Both the position numbers and the translations under genes were made by a program. From assembly GCF_049959315.1 (NCBI RefSeq), contig NZ_CP188201.1: 64,000 nt of DNA; one strand, written 5' to 3'. Below the pieces are notes generated by a model. The model made no database searches, was not told the DNA's origin, and saw only the letters and a program-made list of their open reading frames with translations. This stretch comes from Serratia proteamaculans_D (GTDB lineage Bacteria; Pseudomonadota; Gammaproteobacteria; Enterobacterales; Enterobacteriaceae). Positions 51,365 to 60,027 of this stretch are shown one piece after another; position 1 is the first letter of the stretch; the number at the start of each line of letters is the position of its first letter.

Positions 51365-52828
51365 TCAGTGATGGGCTTCTTCGTGCGCTTGCTGTTCCAG
51401 TTTCACTTCCTGCGCGCGTTTGCGCAGGCCGAACCAGCCCAGCACCAGCAGCACGACCAGCACCGGAATGGTGGCAATGGTCCAGGTGCCGTTCGGGTAG
51501 TCAAACGCCATCATGACCACCACCGCCAGCAGGAAAGCCAACGTTAGCCAGGAGGTGACCGGTGCGCCAGGCATCTTGAAGGTAACCGGCTTGGCACGGC
51601 CTTCACGCACCGCCTTACGCAGGCGCATCTGGCAGACGATGATAAAGGCCCAGGAGCTGATAATGCCCAGCGAAGCGATGTTCAACACGATCTCAAACAC
51701 CTGTGAAGGCACCAGATAGTTCAATATCACCCCGAGCACGTAGATACCGCAGGTCACCAGGATCCCGGCGTAAGGTACCTGCTGGCTGCTCATTTTTGCC
51801 ATAAATTTCGGCGCCGAGCCGCCCATCGACAGCGAACGCAGAATGCGGCCGGTGGAGTACAGACCCGAGTTCAGGCTGGAGAGTGCGGCGGTCAGCACCA
51901 CAATATTCATGATGGTGCCGATATAGGGCACGCCCAATTTACTGAAGAAGGTGACGAACGGGCTTTGGCCCGCCTGGTAGGCGTTCCACGGCAGCAGCAG
52001 CACCAGCAGCACCACCGAGCCAACGTAGAACAGGCCGATACGCCAGATAACGCTGTTGATAGCCTTCGGCAGCATTTTGGCCGGATCCTTGCACTCACCG
52101 GCGGCGGTGCCGATCAGCTCAATCCCGGCGAAGGCGAAGATTACCCCTTGTACCAGCACCAGTGCAGGCAGCAGGCCATGCGGGAACATACCGCCGTTTT
52201 CGGTAATCAGGTGCAGGCCGGTGGTGTTGCCCGCCACCGGGGTGCCGGTGCCGAGAAACACCACGCCGACCACCAGGAACAGCGCGATGGCGACCACTTT
52301 GATCAGGGCGAACCAGAACTCCATTTCGGCGAACCACTTCACGCCGATCATGTTCATGGTGGCGACCACCCCGAGGGCGCAGAGGGCAAACAACCACTGC
52401 GGCACATCGGCAAAGGTACCCCAATAGTGCATATACAGCGCTACTGCCGTGATGTCGACGATGCCGGTCATCGCCCAGTTGAGGAAATACATCCAGCCAG
52501 CGACGTAAGAGGCTTTTTCACCGAGAAACTCGCGGGCGTAAGAAACAAAGCTGCCGCTGGTAGGACGGTGCAAAACCAGTTCGCCCAATGCCCGCAGGAT
52601 GAAGAAAGAGAAGATACCGCAAACCAGATACACCAATGCCAGCGCCGGCCCTGCCAGTTCCAGCCGGCCGCCGGTGCCGAGGAACAGGCCGGTGCCTATT
52701 GAACCGCCGATGGCGATCATTTGAATCTGCCGGTTGCCCATGCTTTTGTGATAACCGGATTCGTGAGAGTCTAACCAACGTCTTCTGGCTGCATGTTGCT
52801 CATGCGCCGATTTTTTTTGTGATTGCAT
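51365..52828 (-). CDS. ansP: L-asparagine permease AnsP
   Basis: A 487-residue amino acid:proton symporter of the AAT/APC family with 12 membrane segments. The N-terminus (HEQHAARRRWLDSHESGYHK) and the IAIGGSIGTGLFLG consensus, LGELVLHRPTSGSFVSYARE and FAGIELIGTAAGECKDP segments follow E. coli AnsP. The ATG at 52828 has CAGGACG upstream; an in-frame ATG at 52882 is not supported. The C-terminal tail is rich in Glu, Gln and His. Confidence 0.93.
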   Translation of the reverse strand: MQSQKKSAHEQHAARRRWLDSHESGYHKSMGNRQIQMIAIGGSIGTGLFLGTGGRLELAGPALALVYLVCGIFSFFILRALGELVLHRPTSGSFVSYAREFLGEKASYVAGWMYFLNWAMTGIVDITAVALYMHYWGTFADVPQWLFALCALGVVATMNMIGVKWFAEMEFWFALIKVVAIALFLVVGVVFLGTGTPVAGNTTGLHLITENGGMFPHGLLPALVLVQGVIFAFAGIELIGTAAGECKDPAKMLPKAINSVIWRIGLFYVGSVVLLVLLLPWNAYQAGQSPFVTFFSKLGVPYIGTIMNIVVLTAALSSLNSGLYSTGRILRSLSMGGSAPKFMAKMSSQQVPYAGILVTCGIYVLGVILNYLVPSQVFEIVLNIASLGIISSWAFIIVCQMRLRKAVREGRAKPVTFKMPGAPVTSWLTLAFLLAVVVMMAFDYPNGTWTIATIPVLVVLLVLGWFGLRKRAQEVKLEQQAHEEAHH

Positions 52829-53318
52829 CGTTCGTCCTGTTTTACCCGTCTGTAAAATTATCCTGCCCCAGCTTCGGAGCAAACGATTGCTACGACCAAC
52901 CGTGATGAGAATGAGGTCATGGCATCATTCTGTTGTTTATACCCGTCGTGTTTCGATCTTCAGCAATGAAATTCATAGCGTATATTATATGAACAGCTGC
53001 CGTTAAATAACGGCGAGGCATGCTACCTTTTCTCTGGAAATGTGGCAAAAAATCCTGCGTATAAATCGTGAATAATTGTGTTTATTTTTTGTTCCATATA
53101 CAAAATAACATATTATTCAATAAGATGATTGATTTTATCAAGACGGAAATAACGAGGAATAAAAAGTGATGAAAATCACATAATAATAATTACCGTGCAA
53201 ACTACAGGGGATTTTGCTTATTTATTCGCGATGAGAATAAAGGGGGGGTAATAAACTTCACTCCGCCTGCGGCGATATTGCCGCAGGCGAGGAACATCAT
53301 GGGGAGGGGGGGCTGATG
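52829..53318. other. AT-rich intergenic region between ansP and the PACE gene
   Basis: About 490 bases, clearly AT-rich between 52970 and 53220, presumably holding the ansP promoter. Apart from the hairpin at 53264-53289 I see no gene, repeat family or recognisable operator. Confidence 0.6.
53264..53289 (-). terminator. Hairpin downstream of the PACE gene
   Basis: CGCCTGCGGC / GCCGCAGGCG is a perfect 10-base stem with a six-base loop, 30 bases after the stop of the PACE gene. The downstream minus-strand sequence is only weakly T-rich. Confidence 0.55.
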
Positions 53319-53756
53319 TTAAGCAGATTCTCCGGCCGGCAGGGCCGACGTAGGCAAACCGAATATCTTGTCGAATGCCCAGTTAAACACAAAGGTGTAG
53401 CACGGGATAATGACGATCAGCGCCATATCCAGCAGCAGCGCCTGCCACAGCGTAATTCCCATCCACCAGGCGATCAGCGGGATCAGATACACCACCAGCG
53501 TTAATTGGAAGCCCACGGCATGGATAATGCGGCGCTTGAGCGTACGGCCCCGCGTTGCCTGGCGGCTTTCCCACAGTTCAAACAGCGAGTTATAGATGAA
53601 GTTCCAGCTGACGGCGATGGTGGTGATGATCACCGCCAGCGGCCCGGTACTGCTGGGGGCGGTGCCGGAAAGCAATGCCAGCCCGAGTGCGGAGATCGCC
53701 ATACCGATAATTTCATAGGCGGTGACATACACCAGTTTGCGTTTAACGCCTTGCAT
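53319..53756 (-). CDS. PACE-family efflux protein (chlorhexidine/biocide exporter, AceI-like)
   Basis: A 145-residue inner-membrane protein with four membrane segments in two bacterial transmembrane pair (BTP) repeats. The early glutamate in VTAYEIIGMAIS (Glu15) corresponds to the proton-coupling residue of AceI. WNFIYNSLFELWESR and FNWAFDKIFG are the family signatures ending each repeat. AceI-type pumps export chlorhexidine and short diamines. The gene is divergent from a LysR regulator, as aceI is from aceR in Acinetobacter. Confidence 0.92.
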   Translation of the reverse strand: MQGVKRKLVYVTAYEIIGMAISALGLALLSGTAPSSTGPLAVIITTIAVSWNFIYNSLFELWESRQATRGRTLKRRIIHAVGFQLTLVVYLIPLIAWWMGITLWQALLLDMALIVIIPCYTFVFNWAFDKIFGLPTSALPAGESA

Positions 53757-53883
53757 TACTCATCTCCTGACTGATTTTTTGGCTATCCGGTCGGATGACC
53801 TTTTGCCGTCTGACGAGTAAGATACCGTCAATCATATTGATAGAAAAAGTCAGGAGCTGTCAGTTTTTCTGACAGGTGATGCA

Positions 53884-54792
53884 ATGAACTTTTCCAGCGA
53901 TAACATTGAGCTGTTTCTGGCGGTACTGGATCGCGGGTCATTTTCCGCTGCTGCCCGCTCGCTGCGGCGTGTCCCTTCGGCGGTCAGCATGGGGATCGCC
54001 AACATGGAGGCGGAACTGGGGTTTCAGCTGTTTGATCGTTCACATCGCGAACCGCTACCCACCCCGCTGGCGTTGGCACTGGCGCCGCATGCGCGGCTGA
54101 TCGCCGATCAGCTTAAACAACTGCAGAATCACGCTATCGAATTATCTCAGGGGCTGGAGAGCACCCTGTCGGTGGGGGTCGCCTCGGACATCAACAGCAG
54201 CGGCCTGCTGGCTGTGATCAAAACGCTGGCGGCACGTTACCCGTTGCTGAATATCGAAGTGCTGACCGCTCCGCAGGACGACGTGTTGCATATGCTGCAT
54301 CAGGGCAGGATTGGCGTTGCTCTGGCGTTCGGCGGGCTCAATATCAACAGCCAGGAGCAGTTCCACTTCGTCGGTGCGGAATCGCTGGTTGCTACGCTCT
54401 CACCTTCGCACCCGGCGTTGAACGGGGCGGCAGACGAGCTGTTTCTCGAAGATCTGGTTAACGTACGGCAGATTATGGTGGCCAGCCGCGATTTGCCGAT
54501 TACCGATTTGCGACCGCAGGTGGCGGAATCCTATTGGCGTACTGATAGCCTGCCGATGGCGCTGAGCATGGTGGAGGCCGGTTTGGGTTGGGGCAATTTC
54601 CCGCTGTCGTTGACCGCGCCTTTGTTGGCGCAACAGCGCCTGGTCAGGCTGAAATTCAAAAATACCAAAAATGAACTGCGCCTGCCGATGCACCTGATCT
54701 GGCTGAAAAACAGGCCGCTGGAGAAGGCCGCCCATGAACTGGTGGCGTTAAATGCGGGACAGGCCGCAAGCGGAATAATCCCCGCAGCCTAA
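53884..54792 (+). CDS. LysR-family regulator, probable controller of the PACE gene
   Basis: A 302-residue LysR-type regulator (HTH SFSAAARSLRRVPSAVSMGIANME, about 19-42; effector domain from about 90). It lies 127 bases from the divergent PACE efflux gene, the arrangement known for AceR/AceI. Ligand not predictable by eye. It is convergent with yohD, ten bases apart. Confidence 0.9.
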   Translation: MNFSSDNIELFLAVLDRGSFSAAARSLRRVPSAVSMGIANMEAELGFQLFDRSHREPLPTPLALALAPHARLIADQLKQLQNHAIELSQGLESTLSVGVASDINSSGLLAVIKTLAARYPLLNIEVLTAPQDDVLHMLHQGRIGVALAFGGLNINSQEQFHFVGAESLVATLSPSHPALNGAADELFLEDLVNVRQIMVASRDLPITDLRPQVAESYWRTDSLPMALSMVEAGLGWGNFPLSLTAPLLAQQRLVRLKFKNTKNELRLPMHLIWLKNRPLEKAAHELVALNAGQAASGIIPAA

Positions 54793-54802
54793 ACCGATAA
54801 CC

Positions 54803-55366
54803 CTAGTCGGCATGGTGGCGGCGCCACCAAAATCGCAGCAGCAAGATGACGGCGATCACCAGCGCGCAAAACAGCACGCTGGTCAGCCGTTTGTCAAAGC
54901 CCGAGATAAACCGGGCGATAGCTTCACCGCCGAAATAGCCCAGCAACACAAAGATCGTCGCCCACAGGATGGCGCCCAGAATATTCAACGGGACAAAACG
55001 CGACGGCGGCAGCTTGCTGGCACCGATTAACACCGGGCCAATAATGCGAAAGCCATACATAAATCGCACGCCAATCACGAACAGCATCGGGTGGCGGGCA
55101 ATCAGCTTTCTGGCGCGATCAATGCGCTTTTCCTGGCTCTTCATGCGTGAAATCACCTTTCCGCCGAAGCGCCGACCGAGGAAATACAGGATCTGATCCC
55201 CTAATGTGCCCCCCAATGCCACTACCGCAATCACCCAGGGCAGATGCAGCAACCCTTGATGCGCCGCAATCCCCCCCAACAGGGTGATGGTTTCGCCTTC
55301 GGCCAGACAGCCGATAAACAGCGCCCAGTAGCCGTAGTCCGTAATGTAGTGTGCCAAATCCGCCAT
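54803..55366 (-). CDS. yohD: DedA-family membrane protein YohD
   Basis: A 187-residue inner-membrane DedA (SNARE-associated/VTT domain) protein nearly matching E. coli YohD: CLAEGETITLLGGIAAHQGLL, LGRRFGGK, RFMYGFRIIGPVLIGAS and PLNILGAILWATIF. DedA proteins act in membrane homeostasis, and some recycle undecaprenyl phosphate or phospholipid. The glutamate in AEGE and the arginines in the amphipathic stretch are kept. It belongs to the block shared with the E. coli dusC-yohD-pbpG region. Confidence 0.93.
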   Translation of the reverse strand: MADLAHYITDYGYWALFIGCLAEGETITLLGGIAAHQGLLHLPWVIAVVALGGTLGDQILYFLGRRFGGKVISRMKSQEKRIDRARKLIARHPMLFVIGVRFMYGFRIIGPVLIGASKLPPSRFVPLNILGAILWATIFVLLGYFGGEAIARFISGFDKRLTSVLFCALVIAVILLLRFWWRRHHAD

Positions 55367-55416
55367 CCTGATCCCCTATGTCTCTAACACATAAGGTTAA
55401 GTATACGCCCTGTATG

Positions 55417-56097
55417 CTAGCCGCGGGCGGCAATCTGCGCCACCAGCGCCTGGCGTTGGGGTAGACTGTCGGCCATTTGCGCCTGCACTCGCGCCAGAAT
55501 ATTGGCCGGCGCCAGTTCCGGCGTTCCTCCGTGGAATGGCGGGGCCGGGGCATATTCCAGATACAGTTGGATCATCTGTGCAGTTTCTTCACCCTGGAGT
55601 TCAGCGATCAATGCCAGAGCGAAGTCGATGCCTGCCGTCACACCGCCGCCGCTGATAATGTTACCGTCGCGTTCAACCCGAGCCTGGCTGGGGATGGCGC
55701 CAAATAGCGCCAGGCTGTCGCGCATTGACCAGTGACAGGCGGCACGTTTGCCTTGCAGTAGGCCGGCGGCGGCCAGGATCAGTGAGCCGGTACATACCGA
55801 CGTCAGATAGCGGGCATCAGGCCCCAGACGGCGGATTTGGCGCATAAATTCGTCATTCAGCAGCGCCTGGGTGCAACCGGCACCGCCCGGCACGCACAGC
55901 ACGTCGCAGCGCGTGACCTCTTCCAGTTTGTGCAACTGCGTAAAGTGTAATCCTTCGGCACTGATATCTGTGCCGCCGACCGAAGCAACGACAATCTCTG
56001 CGCCCGGCATGTGGCGCAAAAACTGCAGTGGGCCGGTAAAGTCGAGCTGGGTGACACCCTGATAGATCGGAAAAACAATAACTAACGGTTCAGACAT
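55417..56097 (-). CDS. DJ-1/PfpI family protein, isonitrile hydratase-like
   Basis: A 226-residue DJ-1/PfpI protein. The nucleophile cysteine lies in LTSVCTGSLILAAAG near residue 100, with the upstream FTGPLQFL and VPGGAG motifs and the following KRAACHW and GGGVTAGIDFALAL. This pattern and length match the isonitrile hydratase branch (InhA of Pseudomonas), which turns isonitriles into N-substituted formamides. The activity here is inferred. It starts 89 bases from the divergent GlxA-type regulator, the usual pairing. An ATG at 56187 would overlap that promoter and is rejected. Confidence 0.82.
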   Translation of the reverse strand: MSEPLVIVFPIYQGVTQLDFTGPLQFLRHMPGAEIVVASVGGTDISAEGLHFTQLHKLEEVTRCDVLCVPGGAGCTQALLNDEFMRQIRRLGPDARYLTSVCTGSLILAAAGLLQGKRAACHWSMRDSLALFGAIPSQARVERDGNIISGGGVTAGIDFALALIAELQGEETAQMIQLYLEYAPAPPFHGGTPELAPANILARVQAQMADSLPQRQALVAQIAARG

Positions 56098-56185
56098 GAT
56101 ATTCGCCTCAGTTTTGTTATTTGACCTGGGTAATAATAAGCGTCCTGTTTTTGTCTGATATGACGGATAACCCTCAAAAAGCGCC

Positions 56186-57133
56186 ATGATAAAAAATATC
56201 GGCTTTGTGGTCTTCCCCGGCTTTAACCTGCTGGATTTTGCCGGGCCACTGGCGGCATTTGATAACGCTAATCAGTTTACTGAGATGACGGCCTACCGCT
56301 GCCTGCCGCTATCAGAACACGGCGGCAGCGTGACGAGCTCGTCAGGTGTGGAAGTGCTCACACAGGCGTTTAATCAGGACCGCTTTGATACGTTGTTGAT
56401 TGCCGGTGGCAGCGGTAATGTGGTTGCCACCCAGTCTGCGGCACTGCTGGGGTTCATGCACCGACAAAGCCTGCAGGCGCGACGTATGGCCAGTGTGTGC
56501 ACCGGCGCATTTATTCTGGCTGCCGCAGGCTTGTTGGACGGTAAACGTGCCACCACCCATTGGTACCATGCCGCACGGTTGCAACAGGACTACCCGCGTA
56601 TTCGCGTCGACAGTAATCGCATTTATATCCGCGATGGTGCGATATGGACTTCGGCGGGCATCACCGCCGGTATCGATCTGGCGTTGGCGATGGTGGAGGA
56701 AGATCTCGGTAGCGAACTGGCAGCCAACGTGGCGCGGCAACTGGTGGTATATCACCGACGCCCGGGAGGGCAGTCACAGTATTCGCTTCTGCTGGAGTTG
56801 AATCCGTCTTCAGACCGTATCCGCAGCGCACTGTCTTATGCTCGTGAACACCTGCATCAGCCGTTGACGGTGGCCGATATGGCCGACGCGGCTTGTCTGA
56901 GCGAACGCCAGTTTGGCCGGCTGTTCCGTGCCGAAACCGGTCAAACGCCAGCCAAGGTGATCGAGCAATTGCGGGTTGAGGCCGCCAGAATGCGCATCGA
57001 AGAAAGCAGCGAAGCGCTGGAAAGCATTGCTCGCGCCGTCGGGTTCAGCGATCCGGAACGGATGCGGCGGGCATTTATTCGCGTCTTTGGCCTGTCGCCG
57101 CAGGCGATAAAGCGCCTGAGCCGTGCCGGTTAA
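56186..57133 (+). CDS. GlxA-family regulator (DJ-1 domain fused to AraC HTH)
   Basis: A 315-residue regulator: an N-terminal DJ-1/PfpI domain (1-190, with MASVCTGAFILAAAG around the cysteine) fused to a C-terminal AraC-type double helix-turn-helix (about 215-310: HLHQPLTVADMADAACLSERQFGRLFRAE and ARAVGFSDPERMRRAFIRVFG). GlxA-type proteins often regulate neighbouring enzyme genes. It is divergent from the isonitrile hydratase-like gene, and the SAHH-like gene follows 47 bases downstream on the same strand. Confidence 0.9.
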   Translation: MIKNIGFVVFPGFNLLDFAGPLAAFDNANQFTEMTAYRCLPLSEHGGSVTSSSGVEVLTQAFNQDRFDTLLIAGGSGNVVATQSAALLGFMHRQSLQARRMASVCTGAFILAAAGLLDGKRATTHWYHAARLQQDYPRIRVDSNRIYIRDGAIWTSAGITAGIDLALAMVEEDLGSELAANVARQLVVYHRRPGGQSQYSLLLELNPSSDRIRSALSYAREHLHQPLTVADMADAACLSERQFGRLFRAETGQTPAKVIEQLRVEAARMRIEESSEALESIARAVGFSDPERMRRAFIRVFGLSPQAIKRLSRAG

Positions 57134-57180
57134 ATCATTCAGCCGTCCCCTGGTGGCGCGGCGCAGTAGAGGAGCAACAG

Positions 57181-58284
57181 ATGTATCAGGATTTTGAGAG
57201 CGAACTGGACTGGGCGATGCGCCATATGCCACGCACCCGGGCGGCGGTAGCTGCGTTGCCGGATTTAAGCCGTGTGCGGCTGGCGTGCAATATGCATCTG
57301 GATCTGAAAATGGCACCGCTGGTGTCCGGCTTGCTGGACAAGGGCGCGGCGATTTATCTGACCACCTGTAACCCGACCACGGTACAGGATGACGTGGTGG
57401 CCTGGCTGGAGCGCCATGGTGCCGAAGCTTATGCCTGGCGTGATATGAGCGATGCCGAATGGTCAGCCTCCTTTGACCGCGCTTTAGCCTGGGCGCCGAC
57501 CCATCTGTGCGAAATGGGGGCGGATTTGACCACCCGTCTGCACCAGTCAAACGACGGCCCGCAGATTATCGCCGGGCTGGAAGCCACCGGTTCCGGCATC
57601 AGCCGGTTGAACGGCATGGCGCCGCGTTATCCGATCTTCAACTGGGATGACCTGCCGGTGAAAGAAGGGCTGCATAACCGCCATATGGTCGGCCTGACCG
57701 CCTGGCATACCTTCTTCCAGACCACTCATTTGACGCTGCATGAAAAATGCGTGCTGGTGATCGGTTATGGCCTGGTGGGGCAAGGCGTTGCGGCGGCGGC
57801 GAAAGCCTACGGTGGGCAGGTGATCGTGGCGGAAATCGATCCGGCTCGGGCGCTACAGGCACGCTATGACGGCTGGGCGGTGCTCGATCTTGCCAGTGCG
57901 GTAAGCCAGGCCGATGTGATAGCTACCGCCACCGGGGCGAAAAACGTGCTGTCGGCGCGGCATCTGCAGCAGGCGAAAGACGGGGTGTTCATTCTCAATG
58001 TGGGTCATGTGACGGCAGAGATTGACGTTGGCTTCCTGCAAAACCTGCCTCACAGCGAGCCTATGCCGTTTGTAAACGCCTACCAACTGGAAGATAAAAC
58101 GCTGTATTTACTGGCCAATGGCTCGATGTTCAACCTGACGGCGGGTTACGGTGACAGCCTGAATGCCTTTGACGTGACGCTGGCGGTGATGGCGGCGGGC
58201 ATTGGCCATATTGTCGGTGACGGTGCCCGGCAGCAGCCCGGTTTATATCTGTTGCCGCAGTCGGCCTGGCAGCCGGCGCTGTAA
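57181..58284 (+). CDS. Divergent S-adenosylhomocysteinase (SAHH) family protein
   Basis: A 367-residue protein with the SAHH architecture: split substrate domain and a central NAD domain (VIGYGLVGQGVA, residues 193-204, then EIDPARALQA). His39, Glu134, Lys161 and Asn166 match SAHH active-site positions. The aspartate before the Asn is His165 (KEGLHN), and the GHPS-type segment is replaced by GYGDSLN. The family's C-terminal KPDHYRY tail, which donates Lys and Tyr to the partner subunit's NAD site, is missing. Canonical SAHH is 430-470 residues. Most enterobacteria use Pfs/LuxS instead, so this is probably a paralogue with another substrate. AGAGGAGC precedes the start. Confidence 0.72.
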   Translation: MYQDFESELDWAMRHMPRTRAAVAALPDLSRVRLACNMHLDLKMAPLVSGLLDKGAAIYLTTCNPTTVQDDVVAWLERHGAEAYAWRDMSDAEWSASFDRALAWAPTHLCEMGADLTTRLHQSNDGPQIIAGLEATGSGISRLNGMAPRYPIFNWDDLPVKEGLHNRHMVGLTAWHTFFQTTHLTLHEKCVLVIGYGLVGQGVAAAAKAYGGQVIVAEIDPARALQARYDGWAVLDLASAVSQADVIATATGAKNVLSARHLQQAKDGVFILNVGHVTAEIDVGFLQNLPHSEPMPFVNAYQLEDKTLYLLANGSMFNLTAGYGDSLNAFDVTLAVMAAGIGHIVGDGARQQPGLYLLPQSAWQPAL

Positions 58285-58445
58285 CTTTTCTCCCGCGGGC
58301 GCTGATCCCAGAGCGCTCGCGGTTTGCGCAATTTTCTGTTCGACAGAATTTGTCACAAATCGGCACGTATAATCCCAGTGCCAACTTCAGATGCCTCACA
58401 TATAATTCGGCCAAATAAGACCTTCATCTTCTTCGTCACAGAGTA

Positions 58446-59375
58446 ATGCATGTGAAAATACGTGTTTTGGTACTAACCCTGCTCGCTTTGCAGGCAGGAG
58501 CAGGCATCGCGCCGCGCGCGCTAGCCAGCGAAAATAACGCGGTCACCCGTGCCGCCGAGCCTGAACTGGCTTCCGGCAGCGCCATGGTGGTGGATATGCA
58601 GACCCACAAGGTGATGTATGCGCGTAACCCGGATGAAGTGGTGCCGATCGCTTCGATCACCAAGCTGATGACCGCGATGGTCACGCTGGATGCCCATCTG
58701 CCGCTGGATGAAATGTTGTCGGTGGACATACATCAGACGCCGGAGATGAAAGGGGTCTATTCGCGCGTTCGTCTGAACAGTGAAATCAGCCGTAAAGATA
58801 TGCTGCTATTGGCATTAATGTCGTCGGAAAACCGTGCGGCCGCCAGTCTGGCGCATCATTATCCGGGCGGTTACGGTGCCTTTATCAAAGCGATGAATGT
58901 CAAAGCCAAATCGCTGGGGATGACCAACACGCGTTACGTGGAGCCGACCGGGCTGTCGATTCATAACGTTTCGACCGCACGCGACCTGACCAAGCTGTTG
59001 ATTGCCACCAAGCAATATCCGTTGATTGGCCAGCTCAGTACCACCACCGAACGCATGGCGAGTTTTAAGGATCCGAACTACACGCTGCCGTTCCGCAACA
59101 CCAACCATCTGGTCTACAACCAGAAATGGAATATTCAGTTGACCAAGACCGGCTTCACCAACGAAGCGGGGCACTGCCTGGCGATGCGTACCATGATCGG
59201 TAGCCGCTCGGTATCGCTGGTGGTGCTGGATGCCTTCGGCAAGTACACCCACTTCGCCGATGCCAACCGCCTGCGCACCTGGATCGAAACCGGTAAGGTG
59301 ACGCCGATCCCGGCGGCGGCGCGTGATTATCGCCGTCAGAAAGATGCCCGTTTGGCGAAGAACGAAACCGAATAA
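58446..59375 (+). CDS. pbpG: D-alanyl-D-alanine endopeptidase PBP7
   Basis: Periplasmic class-C low-molecular-weight penicillin-binding protein that cuts DD-crosslinks in peptidoglycan. The 309-residue precursor has a signal peptide cut likely after ALA near residue 27. The active-site tetrad SITK (PIASITKLMTAM), the SEN motif (LMSSENRAA) and KTG (LTKTGFTNEAG) are all in place. It matches E. coli PbpG in length. The ATG at 58446 is used; a GTG two codons later is possible. It is part of the block shared with E. coli dusC-yohD-pbpG-yohP. Confidence 0.95.
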   Translation: MHVKIRVLVLTLLALQAGAGIAPRALASENNAVTRAAEPELASGSAMVVDMQTHKVMYARNPDEVVPIASITKLMTAMVTLDAHLPLDEMLSVDIHQTPEMKGVYSRVRLNSEISRKDMLLLALMSSENRAAASLAHHYPGGYGAFIKAMNVKAKSLGMTNTRYVEPTGLSIHNVSTARDLTKLLIATKQYPLIGQLSTTTERMASFKDPNYTLPFRNTNHLVYNQKWNIQLTKTGFTNEAGHCLAMRTMIGSRSVSLVVLDAFGKYTHFADANRLRTWIETGKVTPIPAAARDYRRQKDARLAKNETE

Positions 59376-59535
59376 TCTGTTCTGCGGCCTGCGGAGTTTT
59401 CTGCAGGTCGTGTCTCTCCCTAATGCAGCCTTATCCTTGCCGTCAGCGATATCTCCGATTACCTTGGCTAGAGTCGCGGTGCTAATCCATCCGCTATCAT
59501 TAATGAATACTTTATCGTCGTGAGGACAGCCTCCC

Positions 59536-59949
59536 ATGAGCAAGGTTTCCACTTTTGTCATGTTCCAGGGTAATGCCCATGCCCAACAGGCTATTGATCT
59601 TTATAGTGAGTTGTTCGCCGGTTTCAAGGTTCAACAGGTGCAACATTATGAAGACAGCCATGATGGGCCGCTGCGGATCAGGCAGGCGTTCATCGACTTT
59701 GAACGGCAGAGACTGATATTCACCGATAGCCCAATCAGCCATGATTTCAGCTTTACCCCGGCGATATCCCTGTTTGTTAATTTGGCCAATGAAGCCGAAC
59801 TTGACCGGGTTTTCACCCGTCTGGCAGAAGGCGGCAAGGTGCTGATGCCGATTGATGACTATGGTTTCAGCGCGCGCTTCGGCTGGTTAAACGACCGCTT
59901 CGGTTTGTCCTGGCAACTGAATGTCCCGGCAGGGGACGTGGCGGGATAA
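59536..59949 (+). CDS. VOC-fold (PhnB/glyoxalase-like) protein
   Basis: A 137-residue vicinal-oxygen-chelate protein of the PhnB/YjdN type (FVMFQGNAHAQQAIDLYSELF at the start, FVNLANEAELDRVFTRLAEGG and FGWLNDRFGLSWQLN near the end). Family members are often annotated as glyoxalase-like or 3-demethylubiquinone methyltransferase-like, without proven activity. GTGAGGA lies upstream of the ATG. The gap from pbpG (about 160 bases) shows nothing distinct. Confidence 0.87.
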   Translation: MSKVSTFVMFQGNAHAQQAIDLYSELFAGFKVQQVQHYEDSHDGPLRIRQAFIDFERQRLIFTDSPISHDFSFTPAISLFVNLANEAELDRVFTRLAEGGKVLMPIDDYGFSARFGWLNDRFGLSWQLNVPAGDVAG

Positions 59950-60027
59950 CTTTCGAACCTGACCTATTCAAAATCAATTGCACTATGCTAAACAGCTAAG
60001 AGTTAAATTTAAAAAGGATGAACCACT

